In this document: one piece after another, positions 1 to 12,168 of the stretch
How the letters are laid out: each line of letters starts with the position of its first letter
Numbering within the stretch: the stretch's first letter is position 1
Origin: Allomyces arbusculus
Lineage: Eukaryota; Blastocladiomycota; Blastocladiomycetes; Blastocladiales; Blastocladiaceae
Direction: 5' to 3'
Assembly: GCA_027604705.1 (NCBI GenBank)
Contig: JADHYV010000009.1
Coordinates: 186,001-250,000, forward strand
DNA: 64,000 nucleotides
Translations under genes and position numbers: made by a program
The notes under the pieces: model-generated
Seen by the model: the letters and a program-made list of their open reading frames with translations, nothing else
The model's database searches: none
Told to the model about the DNA's origin: nothing

Positions 1-344
1 TGGCCGGCAACGTCGAGGATCGACCTTGGTCCAATTGCTGTCTCGCTCCAACGCGCTTGTCTCGCAGACAGCGATCACGCGCAGTCACCTGCACATTGGC
101 AGGGCATTCATCTATCTCTTCTTGTCGCGAACCCGCGGCCAAGTCGACCAACCGTCGCTGAGGACGTGGTCGCGACGTTCGCCAGCTGACTTGACAAGAC
201 GACAAACGCACTCACCGCAGTCTCTTCGAGCGAGCGAGTGACGCCGCGCGTCGCCGATTTCCCGCTTGTTCTGCGGTCCACGGCCACACGCAGCCATAAT
301 CGCGCGGCTGCGCGCTCTCCTGCCGTGACCGGCCCACCGCTACC
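1..344. other. Upstream region of the Tpr/Mlp gene
   Basis: No gene is recognised here. Short open frames exist on both strands but none resembles a known protein. The stretch directly upstream of the first ATG at 345 is the likely 5' untranslated and promoter region. No TATA box stands out. Confidence 0.4.
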
Positions 345-3300
345 ATGAGCGGCGTATCACCGTCGGTGCCGGCGCTGGCCGCGCGCCTGAGCCGCTTGTC
401 CACGCGCTTGTCGGACCCCGCAGAATGGGAGGCCATTTTGAGTGCACTGGCGCGTGCCAACCCCGCCAATGACGGTGAGCACGCCCGGTCTCTCGCAATT
501 TCGAATCCACTTGTTTTTGCTGACGTGAACGACACTGCGGTAGCTGTCGTGTCCCTTCCTGCTGGGTCAGCCGCGGCGATCAACGACATGTTCGCTGCCC
601 TCGGCGCCGACGACACGCCCTTGGCATCGGCACGGCTCAAGATGATCGAGGTCGAGTACGGTACGCATCGCGCATTTCCACCCGTGGTCCTGCGCGTGTG
701 GTCCTGACCGAAACCGGGTTCCCGTTCAGAGTGCCGCATGGAGGAACTGGCCAAGAAACTCGCCGACTCGCGCGCCGAAGTGGCCACGCTCGCGTCCAAG
801 AACCAGATGCTCGAGGAGGCCGCCAAGACGATGCACGACGACTTGAGCACGGCGCACGCTGATTTGCGTACGGCCGAGTCGGCGCGCGCCGAGACGGCCA
901 AGAAGCTGAGCGCCGCGCTCATGGAAATTGACGCCATGACTCAGGAAAAGCGCGCGCTGCTCAAGGCCTCGGGTCACCAGGACCAGCTCGACGCGTTCCA
1001 GCAAGGTACGGCACCCCCATCTCTTGCTCGTTTCGATGATTGCCCATTACTGAACATTTGCGTGATGAATAGAGGAGTACAACAAGCTCTTAGCCAATTA
1101 CCGCGAGACGCGCATGGAGCTCGAGCAGGTGCGCAACCAGTACGGCGAGCAGTCAGTCGAACAGACCTCGCTCAAGTTTGCCAAGGAGAAGATTGAGCAG
1201 CAGTACGCGATTGCCAAGTCGCAGCTCGAGTGGACGCAGGCCGAGTGGCAGCGATCCGTCGACGACGCGGCCGTCGCTGCCAAGGACAAGTCGCGGCAAG
1301 TGCAGCAGCTGCTCGGTAAAGTCGACGAGCTCGCCCACCATACGGCGCACCTCGAGCAGACCGTGCAGCGACTCACCGAGCAGGTGCACGACCGTGACAC
1401 GGAACTCGCCACGACGCGCCGGCGCGTCGTTGAGCTCGAGACGCAGCTCGCCGAACAGGAGGGCCAGTTCAAGCACGAGCTGCAAATGGCCAAGCACTTG
1501 GCGCAGCGGCAGACGCAGCTCGCCGAGGAGGCGCGCAAGTTTGCGCAGGCTGTGAACCAGGACCTGGCCACGGCCAAGACGGCGATCGACCAGTTGCAGG
1601 CCGAGTACGCCGAGTATCGCACCGGTCAGGAGCAGACGGTCGCTGAACTCGAACGCAATCTCGACGCGCTGCGCACGCACTGCCGCGATCTCGAGGAGCG
1701 CATCAAGGTTGTTGACGAGCGCAATATCGACATGCAGGTGATTGCCGGGCAAACTTCCACGTCGCAGGCGTTCCCAGCATCGACGCTGGTCGGCAAGGCG
1801 CTACAGTCGGGCAAGACCTACTCGCAATTGTGGACAGACCTCGTGAAAAAGGAGAACGAAGTCGCGTTTTTGCAGTCGCGCGTCGTCGAACTCGAAGAGG
1901 GGCTGCACACGATCATGTGCGAAATGGAGGAGCGCGCGCCCGTCTACGCCAAGTTGACCGCCGATAACGACGAGTTGCGCGCCGCGCAGCGTCACTTGAA
2001 TACCCAGCTTGTCCAGATTGAGCGGCAGCGTGCCGGGATTCTCGAGCAGTGCCAGCAGTGGAAGCAGCGCGCCGCGCAGACTGAGGAAGAACTCGACGCG
2101 CAAAAGCTCATGACGTCCGACTTGGCGCGGCAGCTCGTGTGCCTGCTGTCGGGCATGAACGCTGACGTTGTGATTGCGCAGCTGCGCTCGCTGATCGTCG
2201 ACGGCGCCGACCTCGACGAGGCCCAGACGGCCATTTCCGAGCACTTGGTCGACTTTGGCAACGTCGAGACGCTCGTGGCCAAGAATCAGCAGTTGCTCGC
2301 CATGGTCCGCCAGCTCACGGAGCAGCACGAGGCGCTGTCGCGTCGCGTGCAGGGCGACATGGCCGTGCAGCTCGACCGCGTCACCAAGGAGCGCGACGAG
2401 CTCGACGTGCAAGTCAAGGCGTTGCAGATCCAGATGCAAAGGCTCGAGACCGAGCGCCCGTCGGGTGCCGCACCAGACCAGGCCGCGGCAGCAACAGCAG
2501 CTCGGCCCTCGTCGCCACCACGACGCGGCGACCGGTCGTCCGAGGAGGTGCAAAACCTCAAGCTGCAGACCTCGCACTTGCAGAACGTGATTGCGTCGCT
2601 GCAGGACAAGCTCAACCAGGCCGATTTGCGCGTGACCGAGGAAATCATGAAGAGCGCGCGGTTCGAGGCGCAGGCCAAGTACCTCGACACGGAGAAGGCG
2701 TCGGCCGAAAAGTCATTGGCCGTCGTGCGCGACCAGTTGCAGCACCTCACCGTCAAGTGCACGACGCTGTCGGGGTCGCTCGCGCAGTGGGAGGAGCGGT
2801 ACGATGCGCTCGCGGCCGATCTGCGCCGCACGCAGGCCGCGCTTGAAAAGGAGAAGCGCGATCATGCTGCGTCGGACATGGAGCGCGAGGTGCTGGCGCG
2901 CACGCACGCGCACATGCAGTCGTCGCTCGAGCATGTCACGGCCGAGCGCGAGGTCACCAAGCAACTGCTCAACTCGACCCAGGCGCAGCTCGAGCGGCAA
3001 GCCGCCGACCTGTCGACGTCCGGCGCGCAGGCGCAGCTGCGCATCCAGACCCTCGAGCAGCAAATCACGGTCCTGACCAACAAGCTCGAGAATGCGCAAG
3101 AAGAGCAGAAGCGCGTGCTCGCGACGCATGCCAAGGAATTGCGCGATTTGCAGCAAGAATGCCTCGACAAGGTGCTCCAGGCCGAGACGCGTGTCGTGTC
3201 TGCGGCGGGCACGGCGCCGACGCCGCTCGCGCGCTCTTTGGCGCCGTCCCCAACTCCGGACCAAGTGGCAATGGCCACGGAGCAAGCCGAGAGGCTGCAG

Positions 3301-6300
3301 CTCAAGGTCGACCAGCTCTCGGCCGATGTCGACTTTTTGTCGGGCCAACTGCGCCAGCGCGACGAGCGGGTCCATGAGGTCTTGGCGCACGCGCAGCAAG
3401 TCGAGACGCAGCTCGCGGCCACGCAGACACTCCTCGATACGGCCAAGAAGGAGACCGAGACGCTGACGAACGCCGTCAACGAAGGCAATGGGAAGCTGGC
3501 CGAAGCCGACGCGACGATTGCGCAGCTGCGTGCCGAGGTCGCGGCCGCGCGCGAGGAGACGGCTGCGGTCGAGCACGACCTCGCAGTCATGCGCGAAACG
3601 CACCAAGCGGTCGAGACGCACAACGCGCAACTCGCCGGGGACTTGGAGGCGGCCGAGGACCGGTATCGCCGCGAGATTCAGAGCCACGCGGCCGCACTGC
3701 AGACGCTCGAGCGCACCAAGGAGCGCATGGTCACCCTGCAGGACCGCGTGCGCGAGCTCGAGGCCGCATTGGACTCGGCCAAAACGACGCGCGTGACGCT
3801 CATTGCCGAGGCCGATGGCCGTGCTCGGGCTGCTGCCGAGGAGACAAAGCAGCTCCAGGAGCAGCTCGACAACCTGCGCAAGCAGAACGACCTGCTCTTG
3901 GCCAAGACGCCGTCGAGTGACCGGCCGGCGACTGAGCTTATTGACCTGCTGCGCGCCGACCGCAACGCGTTGCTTGCCGAAAAAGAGACGGCCGTGCTCG
4001 AGGCCACGCGGCACGTGCACACGCTCGAGCGGCGCGTCGAGACGCTCAAGCTGCAGCTCGAGGCCGCGCAGGCGCAGACGCAGGCACCAGAACTGCAGGC
4101 GCTGCGTGCCAAGTTTGACGAGCAGACGCACCAGGTCGCGCTCTTGCGTGAGTCCAACCTGACGCTGCGCCGCGAGAGCCAGCACCACGAGATGTTGCTC
4201 GCGCAAACGACGAGCGAGCTCGAGGCGGCGCGTGCCGAGGTCAGCCAGCTGCGCGAGCAGCAGGTCGAGCTCACGACCAACTCTCTGTCGCACGAGGCGC
4301 AGATTGCGCGGTACCGCACCGACGCGGCCGAATGGCAGAAGAAGTACTCGGCCATGTTGCGCGAGTTTGAGCGCGTCGACCCGCAGCAGCACCAAGAGCT
4401 GATCGAGCAGCGCAACCAGCTCCAGCAGCAATGCGACGAGCTCACGCAAAAGTGCACGACGCTCGAGGCCACGGTCGCCGCCACGGTCGACCAGCTGAGA
4501 CAGCTGCAGATTGCTAAGAAGCAGACGGTGGAAAAGGCCAATGCGAAGATCCGGCTCGTCAAGGCGCGGGCCGACGAGCAGCAGACGGCGTTTGAACGCG
4601 ACAGGCAAGAGTTGAGTGACCGACTTGGGGAAGTGACTCGCCAGCTCGTACCAATCCAAGAGGAGCTGCAGCAAGTCAAGGCCAACCTAAACGCGCAGCT
4701 GGCCAAGGTTGCGGCGCTCGAGGCTGACAACACGGCCAAGGCGGCGCAGCTCAAAGACCTCAAGATGAAGCTGCTCGAGGCGAGGACGAAGCAGATAGCC
4801 CCGCCGGCTCCACGGGCCAAGCGCGCGCACCTCGACGGTGACGACTCGATGGCCAAGCGCGCGCGCACAGAATCGCCCGTCGAAACGACGGCGCCCTTGG
4901 TTGCGCCCGCGGCACCCGTGACCTCTCCACTTGCTTCGATTCCGGCGCCGGCCCCGACGTTGGCCCTGGCCCCGACTCCATTTTCGGCTCCGGCCTCGGT
5001 GATGTCGACGACTTTGGAATCGGCTGCCCTTTTGCCATCTCCAACTCTTGCACCCACCACCGCTGCTGACATTCCGAGCCCAGTTACCGCGCCCGCGCTC
5101 GCGCCGGCTCCCGTTGTTCCAACCTTGACGCTGGCCCCGCCCGACGTGCCGCACCGCCCGCGCGTCCCGTCGCGACTCGCGCACCCGGCGAGCCCAACGA
5201 CCACCGCGGCATCACCTCCTTTTTCGGCGTCGTCCCCTGGGCCGGAACTGCCGGTCATGCACGCGATCGTGCCGCCAGGAACGGAATCCGTTGAGCCCAC
5301 GACCCTTTCCACGGGCGTGCCAGTGACGACGGGTCCCCCGGGGATGACCATGAATGCTGCCGAGCCACCTGTTGCGGAAACTGCTCCTGTTCGTGCCGTT
5401 TCGCCCGTTGCTGCACCCGCCGTCGCCGCGCTCGTCACATTCGCTCAACCTCCAGCAGCAACGACGCCGGCTCCAGCCCCACTAGCACCGCCAGCTCCCC
5501 CACCCGCGGCACCAGCTGCACCACTCGCTCCCGAACTCGCTGCTACAACGAGCCCACCCGCCCAAACAAATGTGGCCCCGCCGTCTCCGGTTCGTGCCAA
5601 GGCTCCAACGAGTTTCACTCCCAGTACGTCGGCGAGCGCGCTTCGTGCGCTTCTGACTGCCTCGATGGGGAAGCCAGCTGGCGGTGCACTCTCTGTCACT
5701 GCCCCGCCGTTCGTTCCGGCCCCGATGGCGACGGTTCCGGCCACTGTCGCCTCGCTGGTTCCGCTCACCGCGGCTCCAGCTGTCTCGGCCGTCGCACCGC
5801 CGGTACTTCCCCAAGCACCTGAGCAAGCGCAACCAATCACGGACGCCATGGACGTAGACGTGGTTGCCGGTGGTGACGACTCATTAGCGCAATTCGTCGA
5901 GTCGATGGGGGCTGAAGACGCGTCCATGTCGGAACAGGAGCACGATCACGACTTCTTTGGTCGCGATGACGAGGAAGCAGACGAAGAAGGCGCGATTGAG
6001 GACGGCGAACAGTTTGCTGATGCCGCACCCGCCGCACCCGCCGCTGTTTCTGCACTGCAGGTCCCACCGCCACGCGCACGGACGCCAAGTTTGGTCCGAC
6101 CGGCAAGTCCTGTGCCAGCCGCTGCCCGCTCGCCTGCTGCGATGGCCGCACCAGCCCCTCTGGTCCCGCCCATCGGCTCTGTTTCCGCGTCGGCGGCTCC
6201 CGTTTCGGCAGCTCTGGTTCCGACTCCGGCGCCGGCTGTTGCACCGGCACCAGTCGCGGTCTCGCCGGCTCAAGCGACGGTGCCTCTTCCGGCCGCTGCA

Positions 6301-6834
6301 CCTACGCCGTCAGCGACTGTCGTTGCGCCTCCGCCGGCAACGTTTGGGTCGGCGCCCGCGACGCCAACCACGGCCAGCACCAACAACGAGGACAAGAACA
6401 AGCCTGGTTTCCAGTTCACGCCGATCACGTTCGCGCCAGCCAGTGCGCCCGCCGTACCGCCAGCCACCGCCGTGGCGCCACCGGCCGCTCAGTCTGCTGC
6501 TACGAACACCATGCTCCCGCCGGGTGTGCGCCGCAAGGGTGGAGCCAGCGGGGCTGCCACCGCTGCTGCAATTGCAGCTGCGCAGGCGCAAACCGTGCCA
6601 GCACCCGCCGCGGCTGCGGCCAGTGCTCCTCTACCGCCAGCGAATGTGGCGCCAGCAGCAACGACCGCGAACGGGCAGGGCGACCATGCTCCGACCGGTC
6701 ACCAACCGGGATCAGGACCTCGTCGGCGCCGCGGAGGTGCGGGCCGCGGTAATGGCCTTCCGGTGGTGCCTTCGCGCCGTGGTCGCGGTCGCGGCCAGGG
6801 CGGTCATGGTGGGTCGGCGCCGCCGGCGTCGTGA
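345..6834 (+). CDS. TPR: Nuclear-basket nucleoporin of the Tpr/Mlp1-Mlp2 family
   Basis: Proposed exons are 345-474, 544-660, 730-1005 and 1073-6834, giving 2,094 residues. All joins keep frame; the first intron (69 bases) is itself stop-free, so it could also be retained. Residues from about 85 to 1415 are almost unbroken heptad-type coiled coil rich in E, Q, L, R and A. Near residue 440-470 the stretch ENEVAFLQSRVVELEEGL, followed by a glutamate-rich helix, resembles the Tpr/Mlp core. A basic bipartite signal (RAKRAHLDGDDSMAKRAR) at about 1423 fits nuclear import. The tail is low-complexity Ala/Pro/Thr, then an acidic patch near 1770-1820, then an Arg/Gly-rich end. In the family these proteins form the nuclear-basket filaments and act in mRNA export and spindle checkpoint control. 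Length compares well with human TPR (about 2,360) and yeast Mlp1 (about 1,875). The RG-rich tail is less usual. Family assignment is good; exact start is an inference. Confidence 0.85.
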
Positions 6835-7320
6835 GCTAAGTCGAACGTGGACATCGCGGTCTTTGGTTGCGTTGAATCTTGTGCGTTTCGTAGGAGATTG
6901 GTATTTATATGTTTTCGTCTCTCTCATCTCTTGGCCTGAACTGCTGATTGTTGGCAGCAGCAGGCGTGTGTGCCGTGCCAAGGCCAAGAGGGCGCGTCGA
7001 TACAGTGTGGAGCTGAGCCGCACTGCACATCATCAGCCTTCTGCCCAACGCGGTATGAATGCGCTGCCGACCTGCTTCGGTGGTGCACTGACATGACCGC
7101 TGGACGACGACGGGTGCTCCAATAAATACTCGCGCTCGAGCCTTGCTCAGCACCCTTCTCTCTCTCGATTTCCAGCTTACGTCGGCCCCGTCGTCAGCGT
7201 GCCCCATTGTTCATCCTCCACGACTGTGCGCTTGGACCAGCACGGCGACACCAGCGGCCGCGATCCAATCCCTCTCCCTTTGTCTCCACCTCCACATCCC
7301 GCTCTGACCCTGAACCCTGC
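6835..7320. other. Intergenic region with an AATAAATA motif
   Basis: This stretch holds the 3' end of the Tpr transcript and the upstream region of the Cys-rich gene. An AATAAATA at 7121-7128 could be the Tpr polyadenylation signal. It could equally be a TATA-like promoter element, because the intact paralogue near 39.15 kb has TATAAATA in a comparable place. No coding sequence is recognised. Confidence 0.4.
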
Positions 7321-7770
7321 AAGACCCTCCTCGTCATCACTTTCCTCGCTCTGATCACCGAGATTGCCATCCTCGCATGCATTGCACGCCATGCAATCGC
7401 GTCGCCGGTACCGGGCGGCGAAGTCGCGGTCGGGGGCAGCTTCGGCCAACGTGACGCAGAGAACGATTCTTTTGGCGTGAACAATCTCCCACCTGGCGTC
7501 TGCTGGTGCGCTTCCTCTCTTTTTTTGCTGCTGCAATATTCGACTGTCCTGCGATTGAAGACGCTGCTGACAAGCGAACCTTGCGATTCAGGTATTCGCG
7601 CGACAATCAGCGTCGCTGCACGGAATGTTACCGCAAGCAGAGGCCGGGCCAGGGGTTTTGGTGCCGGACTGAGCAATGCCACTGGACGAGTGGCCGTCTC
7701 TATTGCTTTGAGTGCTCTGTTGGCCAGCCGCGCTCCTGGCGATGCGAGTGCTCCCCAGGCATTCCCCCCC
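7320..7770 (+). pseudogene. Small secreted Cys-rich protein, damaged or misassembled copy
   Basis: This is a paralogue of the intact gene at 39154-39623. Exon 1 (ending at 7505) encodes a long hydrophobic stretch followed by HAIASPVPGG, a signal peptide with a PVPGG motif just after the likely cleavage site. A phase-2 intron runs from 7506 to 7591. Exon 2 encodes RRCTECYRK, FWCRTEQC and GRLYCFEC, the same Cys spacing as the paralogue. No in-frame ATG precedes the signal peptide, and the 3' end runs into homopolymer C/G sequence and an assembly gap. It may therefore be a decayed gene, have an unseen 5' exon, or be intact but badly assembled. Function unknown; secretion is inferred from the signal peptide. 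Confidence 0.55.
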
Positions 7771-7985
7771 CGGGCCCCCCCCCCCCCCCCCCGCGCGCCG
7801 ACGGGGGACGGGGGACGCGCGCCGGGCCCGGGGGGGGGCCGGGGATGGATGTAGGGGGGGAGGGTGNNNNNNNNNNATGCCCCTGGCCGTTTGGGCGTCT
7901 CTTTTGCTTTGTTTGGTCTGTTGGGCAGCCGCGGTCCTGGGGTTTGGTTTGGGCCCCAGGCATTCCCCCCCCCCCCCCCCCCCAG
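7675..7985. other. Sequencing gap flanked by two error-laden versions of one sequence
   Basis: Ten N lie at 7867-7876. The 95 bases before the poly-C run (about 7675-7768) and the 105 bases after the gap (about 7877-7982) are recognisably the same sequence with many small differences. Both contain GGCCGT..GGCGTCTCT..TTGCTTTG..CTGTTGG-CAGCCGCG-TCCTGG and end in CCCCAGGCATTCCCC. Both run into long C tracts. The simplest reading is one locus represented twice because reads failed at a homopolymer. Confidence 0.75.
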
Positions 7986-8596
7986 TGCCGGCGTTAAGCA
8001 GCTATTGCGCTCGTCGGGCGCCGCGGGCTGTGTTGCTCTCGTTTTTCTTGATCCGGCGTCGTTCTTATTTTCCTATCTGACGTGGATGTTGGCCCACTTG
8101 TTGGCCAACAACTGTCCAGAATTCAAAGCATCATTTTAGGTTTCTTTGTGTCGTTTCCATCAGGACGCTATTGCTCGGCTTCACTCCTTTGCAGTCACTT
8201 CATAGCTCGTTAAATCTGGTTCTCCGGGGATGGACCATGCATACATCTGTGAATGCAGACGATAGAAACAGCGGCTGGCCCTGCTGGCCGTCTGATGAAG
8301 TGTGCTGGAATTCACTCGCTGCAGCCTGCTGAGATCCGCTCCTTTGGCGTGACCGCAATCATGACCTTAATCGATGCGGGAGCAGCTGAGCATTGTCAAG
8401 AGCGCCGCTCAGAGGGTGCCTCTGGCGCTGCTGGGTTTTGGACAATCGTGAACGACGTGGAGCAGAGACATCAAAGAGTCAAAATTAATGTCGAAACCAC
8501 TCTATACCATAGCGTTCCACCCCACCGCTGCCCCATCACTTCTGCGAGGCGGGAAAGGGCGGCTCTATGAGCTCAGCGCTCACTTGGACCTCGACG
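7986..8596. other. Intergenic, nothing recognised
   Basis: No supported gene, RNA or repeat was seen between the assembly gap and the F-box/LRR remnant. The short open frames present do not resemble known proteins. Confidence 0.3.
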
Positions 8597-9832
8597 CGCT
8601 ACTCGGGCTTCTCGTTCATGCGGATCAGCGCGGCCATGGTCGTCTCGAACTGATTGCACGTCAGGTTTACTTGCGGCAAGGCAACCTTGACCAACTTGGG
8701 CCAGCGAGCACTACGCGCATGCGCTGCATTCAAACCATCGAGCAGCTCGCCCGTTCCCAGGTTAACAAACGCAACCCGAAGCTCGCACAGCGTCGCAGGC
8801 AGCTGCAGGATCAGGGGCGCAATCGTTGTTCCGCCGCGCACACTCATCACATGCAAGTCCTGCAAGCGCGGAAATGGGGCCATGAGAGCGACGGCCTCAG
8901 CACCTCCGGTCTCAAACAGACTGAGTGAGCGCAACGTGCGCGGGAGCGCGGCGAGGACTGGAACCATGGCGTCGAGTGGCGCGTCGCTATGAGCGCTGGG
9001 GAGTTGCAGAGTCTCGAGGCAGGTCGCGCGAAGGGGCCAGGCTGCAAGCGCATCGAGAGACTCTCAAGCATGCGCAGTGCCACACAGTCGCAGCGAAACG
9101 AGCTGGTCGGCGGGAAGGTGGTGGATGAGCGCCACGAAGCCGCGCTGCGTCATGTTCGACGCAGCTAATTGCAGGTGCTGCAGAGTCGTGGGGAGGGCGC
9201 GCGCGAGTGCGTCAGCGCCCTCATCACAGAGGGGCATCCCGAAGAGGTGCAAGTCTTGCACCGATGAGGAATTCCACGGAAGAGGACGAGTGATTCGACA
9301 GGTTCAATACCGTATAGTTTCAGCCAGAGCCGGCGAAGCGTCTTGGGGAAATGCGCAGCGAGCAGCATGATGCGCACTGCATGCGGCTTGTCCCAATTGA
9401 GCTCGATCGCGAGTTGGACAAGGCACGGGGGAATCGGGGAATCCAACAGCCAGGAAAAGGACGAGAGAGACAAGACCCGTATCGCAGCGACCGGGAAATG
9501 GAATGGCATCAACTGTTGCTTAACCTTCCACCTCGCCGGTTCAAAATGAACATCAAGGCCGGGCTCGACCTGGCAGAACCAGGACACGCCGGACAGCCCT
9601 TGTCACGGCTGGCACGAGACAATTGGGTGCGACGAGAGCGAGTTGGGGCAGGGTTGCATTGGAGCGACGGGGCAGCCGAAAGCGATGAGACAGGTCCGGG
9701 CCGTCAGCCAGGAGCTGGGCGCAAATGGCAAAAACGAGCTCGGATGGTCAAGTATCGAGTCGAGGGCGACACGCTCCCGTGCTCAGCCGAGGCTCGCATC
9801 TATTGCTGCAAGTTGTGGTGCTATTCGTGTTG
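8597..9832 (-). pseudogene. F-box/leucine-rich-repeat protein, decayed
   Basis: Read on the minus strand, this resembles the LRR genes at 40-44 kb. An N-terminal stretch (ELVFAICAQLL, about 9770 downward) looks like an F-box-type helix. LRR-like units follow, such as LPTTLQHLQLAASNMTQRG, LPRTLRSLSLFETGG and LPATLCELRVAFVNLG, ending in NEKPE. The frame is broken: there is a frameshift near 9270, at least one more in the N-terminal third, and an in-frame TGA at about 9064-9066 with clear LRR coding on either side. The family probably acts as substrate-recognition subunits of SCF ubiquitin ligases, but this copy looks dead. A gene with real introns is less likely because the breaks lack plausible splice sites. 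Confidence 0.6.
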
Positions 9833-10035
9833 GTAAATACCATCGTTCTTAATATGCCGGTGCCAAGCTCTGCAAATAATGCTGGTCGAAAATGTGAGGT
9901 TTGGAGAATGTGACTTGGAAGCAGGTTGCGAATGACTTGCGCTCCTCTAACACCTTTCTCTCTCTTCGCACGTTGTCGTCAACATCAGGAGATGTCGGTG
10001 CAGCATCGCTGGCATTGAACGAGCTTCTCAACAAG

Positions 10036-11939
10036 ATGCCGCAGTCTCTGGTCATTCAAGGTAACCAACGATGCAATACACTCGGCAATTGAAGCAAGTT
10101 GATGTTCGCCAGGGCTGCAACTGACCAAGCAATCATGTCTGGACCCAAACCAAACCTGGTGCTCATGTATCAACAGTCGGGCAATGCGGAAATCAGGTCA
10201 GCTCTCCTAAAATGCCGAGAAAGCAAGACATATCGAGAATATTTGAACTTAATCGCGCGAGATCAGCGTCGCATGATAGATTGGCAGTCGGTTCTGGGAG
10301 CAGGCGCTCGCAGAACACTCACAAGCCAACCGCAAGGCCATTTACGACGAGTCGATGGCCACCTTCTTTCAGAATATTGAAAGGCGGTTTGTATGGATTG
10401 ACTTCCTCACTTGCGCTTTCAGCAACTTCATTTGACGACCCATATGCCGTTGTAGTGGAAAACGACGAGCCAGCGTCCCTGTTGGAGATGGCACGGGCCA
10501 GATCAAGGGCCTCGAGGCACGGGTATGCATCAGTATGTTAGTCATCGCGTAGCTAATCGTCTGACGGGCTTGAATGTCCCATATAGGGTCTCATGATAGA
10601 CATGGAAGAGGGCGTCATTAACGCCATGGACGGCTCGCCGTTGCGTGAGCTCTTTACGCCGGACCAGATCCTGACGGCGACGAGCGGTTCCGGCAACAAC
10701 TGGGCCGTTGGCCACCACCACTATGGCGCGCAGTACGGCGACCAGCTGCGTGATATGATCCGTAAGCAGGCCGAGGCGTGTGACGCCCTGCAATCCGTAT
10801 TCCTGATCCACTCGCTCGGCGGCGGGACCGGCAGCGGGCTCGGCACACGCATCGCTGCGCTCTTAGCCGACGAGTTGCCCGACGTTTACCGGTTCGCGAC
10901 CGTGGTCGCGCCGTCGCCGCAGCACGACGATGTCGTGACGAGCCCCTATAATGCGGTTCTTGCCCTGCGGCATCTCGCCGAGCACGCCGATGCAGTCGTA
11001 CCGGTGGAGAACCAGGCGCTTATGGACATTTGCGCGCACGCGGGTGTTTCGGACCCGAAAGCCGACGCGAAGCCGTTTGGTGCCATGAACCAGATTGTCG
11101 CGCAATTGATGCTCAACATGACGGCGTCGATGCGGTTCCCGGGGTCGCTGAATGTGGATATCAACGAAATCACCATGAACCTCGTCCCGTTTCCGGCGCT
11201 CAAATACTTGCTGGCGAGTATGAGCCCCGTCGCGGTTCGGCCGGCTGCCGGTGCGCCCGCAGCGTCGGTCCGTGTCGACCGCCGCGTCGACCAGATGTTC
11301 ACGGAGGCGTTTCAGCCCGAGGCACAGCTGATCAAGTGCAACCCGCGCACCTCGGTGTACGTTGCTGATGTTTTCTCACGCGGTGTCGTCGTTTTCTCGT
11401 AGTACGATCTTGATCGGTGCCCGTCGCATGTAGCTACGTCGCGTGCGCTGCCATGGCGCGCGGCGCTCTCCAAGTGTCGGATTTGCGCCGCAACATTGAT
11501 CGCATTCAAAAGCAGCTGCAGTTTGTCTGGTGGAACCAAGAGGGCTGGAAAACGGGTCTGTGCCACGTCCCGCCCGCGACCACGTCCGAGTCGCTCTTGA
11601 CGCTCTCGAACAACACGTGTATCGCGCAGTCCTTTGCTGGGATCAAGACGCGGTTCATGAAGCTCTACACGCGCAAGGTACGCTTTCGCCACGAAGATAC
11701 GAGCGTAAAAGGCAATTTGCTCACGTTTGCTCCCTGTCTAGGCCAACCTGCACCACTACATCGAGTACATGGAAAAGGCCGAGTTTACCGACGCGCTCGC
11801 GTCGTTGAACAGCGTGATTGCCGAATACCGCCAGGTGGAGCGCGATCCGGGCCCGCAAGATGTGGAGGGCGATGACTGGGAGGCATGGGCTCGCGCGCAA
11901 GTCCGGGGGAGGGTCGGTGCTGGAATGGATGGGGTCTGA
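10036..11939 (+). CDS. TUBE1: Epsilon-tubulin
   Basis: Seven exons: 10036-10060, 10177-10196, 10280-10386, 10456-10522, 10587-11356, 11434-11677 and 11742-11939. All join in frame to give 476 residues, against 475 in human. The N-terminus reads MPQSLVIQVGQCGNQIGSRF; the GTP-binding GGGTGSGLGT lies near residue 151. Epsilon-specific features are the LIDMEEGV-like segment with SGSGNNWAVGH, SLNVDINEITMNLVPFP, RGALQVSDLRRNI, QFVWWNQEGWKT and the ANLHHYIEY tail. Epsilon-tubulin is needed for triplet/doublet microtubules of centrioles and basal bodies and is absent from fungi without flagella. Exon 2 is only 20 bases and exon 1 only 25. The assignment over alpha, beta, gamma and delta tubulin rests on the shared epsilon motifs. 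Confidence 0.93.
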
Positions 11940-12168
11940 TTTGTGATCGGTCACGGCAACATTGATGTTTGTGCATTGTTGCTTGACGACGACCAGCATC
12001 AAGACTGAGCTGCCCACCGTAAATACATTCACGAAATGTCGCCGACCGAGCGGCGATACGGCAACCAAACGACTAAGGGGTACTAAAGAAGCGCGACAGC
12101 GACTACAGGCACGATCAAGGCCACGACCTCGACCACGGCTTGATGGACGGGTAATACTCGAGGCCGGC

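Noticed and set aside
2713-4674. A 653-codon open frame on the minus strand opposite the Tpr-like gene, and another of 586 codons at 3678-5438
   Set aside because: They are antisense shadows. GC-rich coiled-coil coding with few stops in the other frames produces long open frames; the composition is that of reversed Gln/Glu/Leu codons and no domain is visible.
7121-7128. AATAAATA as a definite polyadenylation signal of the Tpr gene
   Set aside because: The position also fits a TATA-like element of the Cys-rich gene by comparison with its paralogue; the sequence alone cannot decide.
7877-8080. A second Cys-rich-like gene end after the N gap
   Set aside because: It is best explained as a low-quality second version of the sequence before the gap, not a separate gene.
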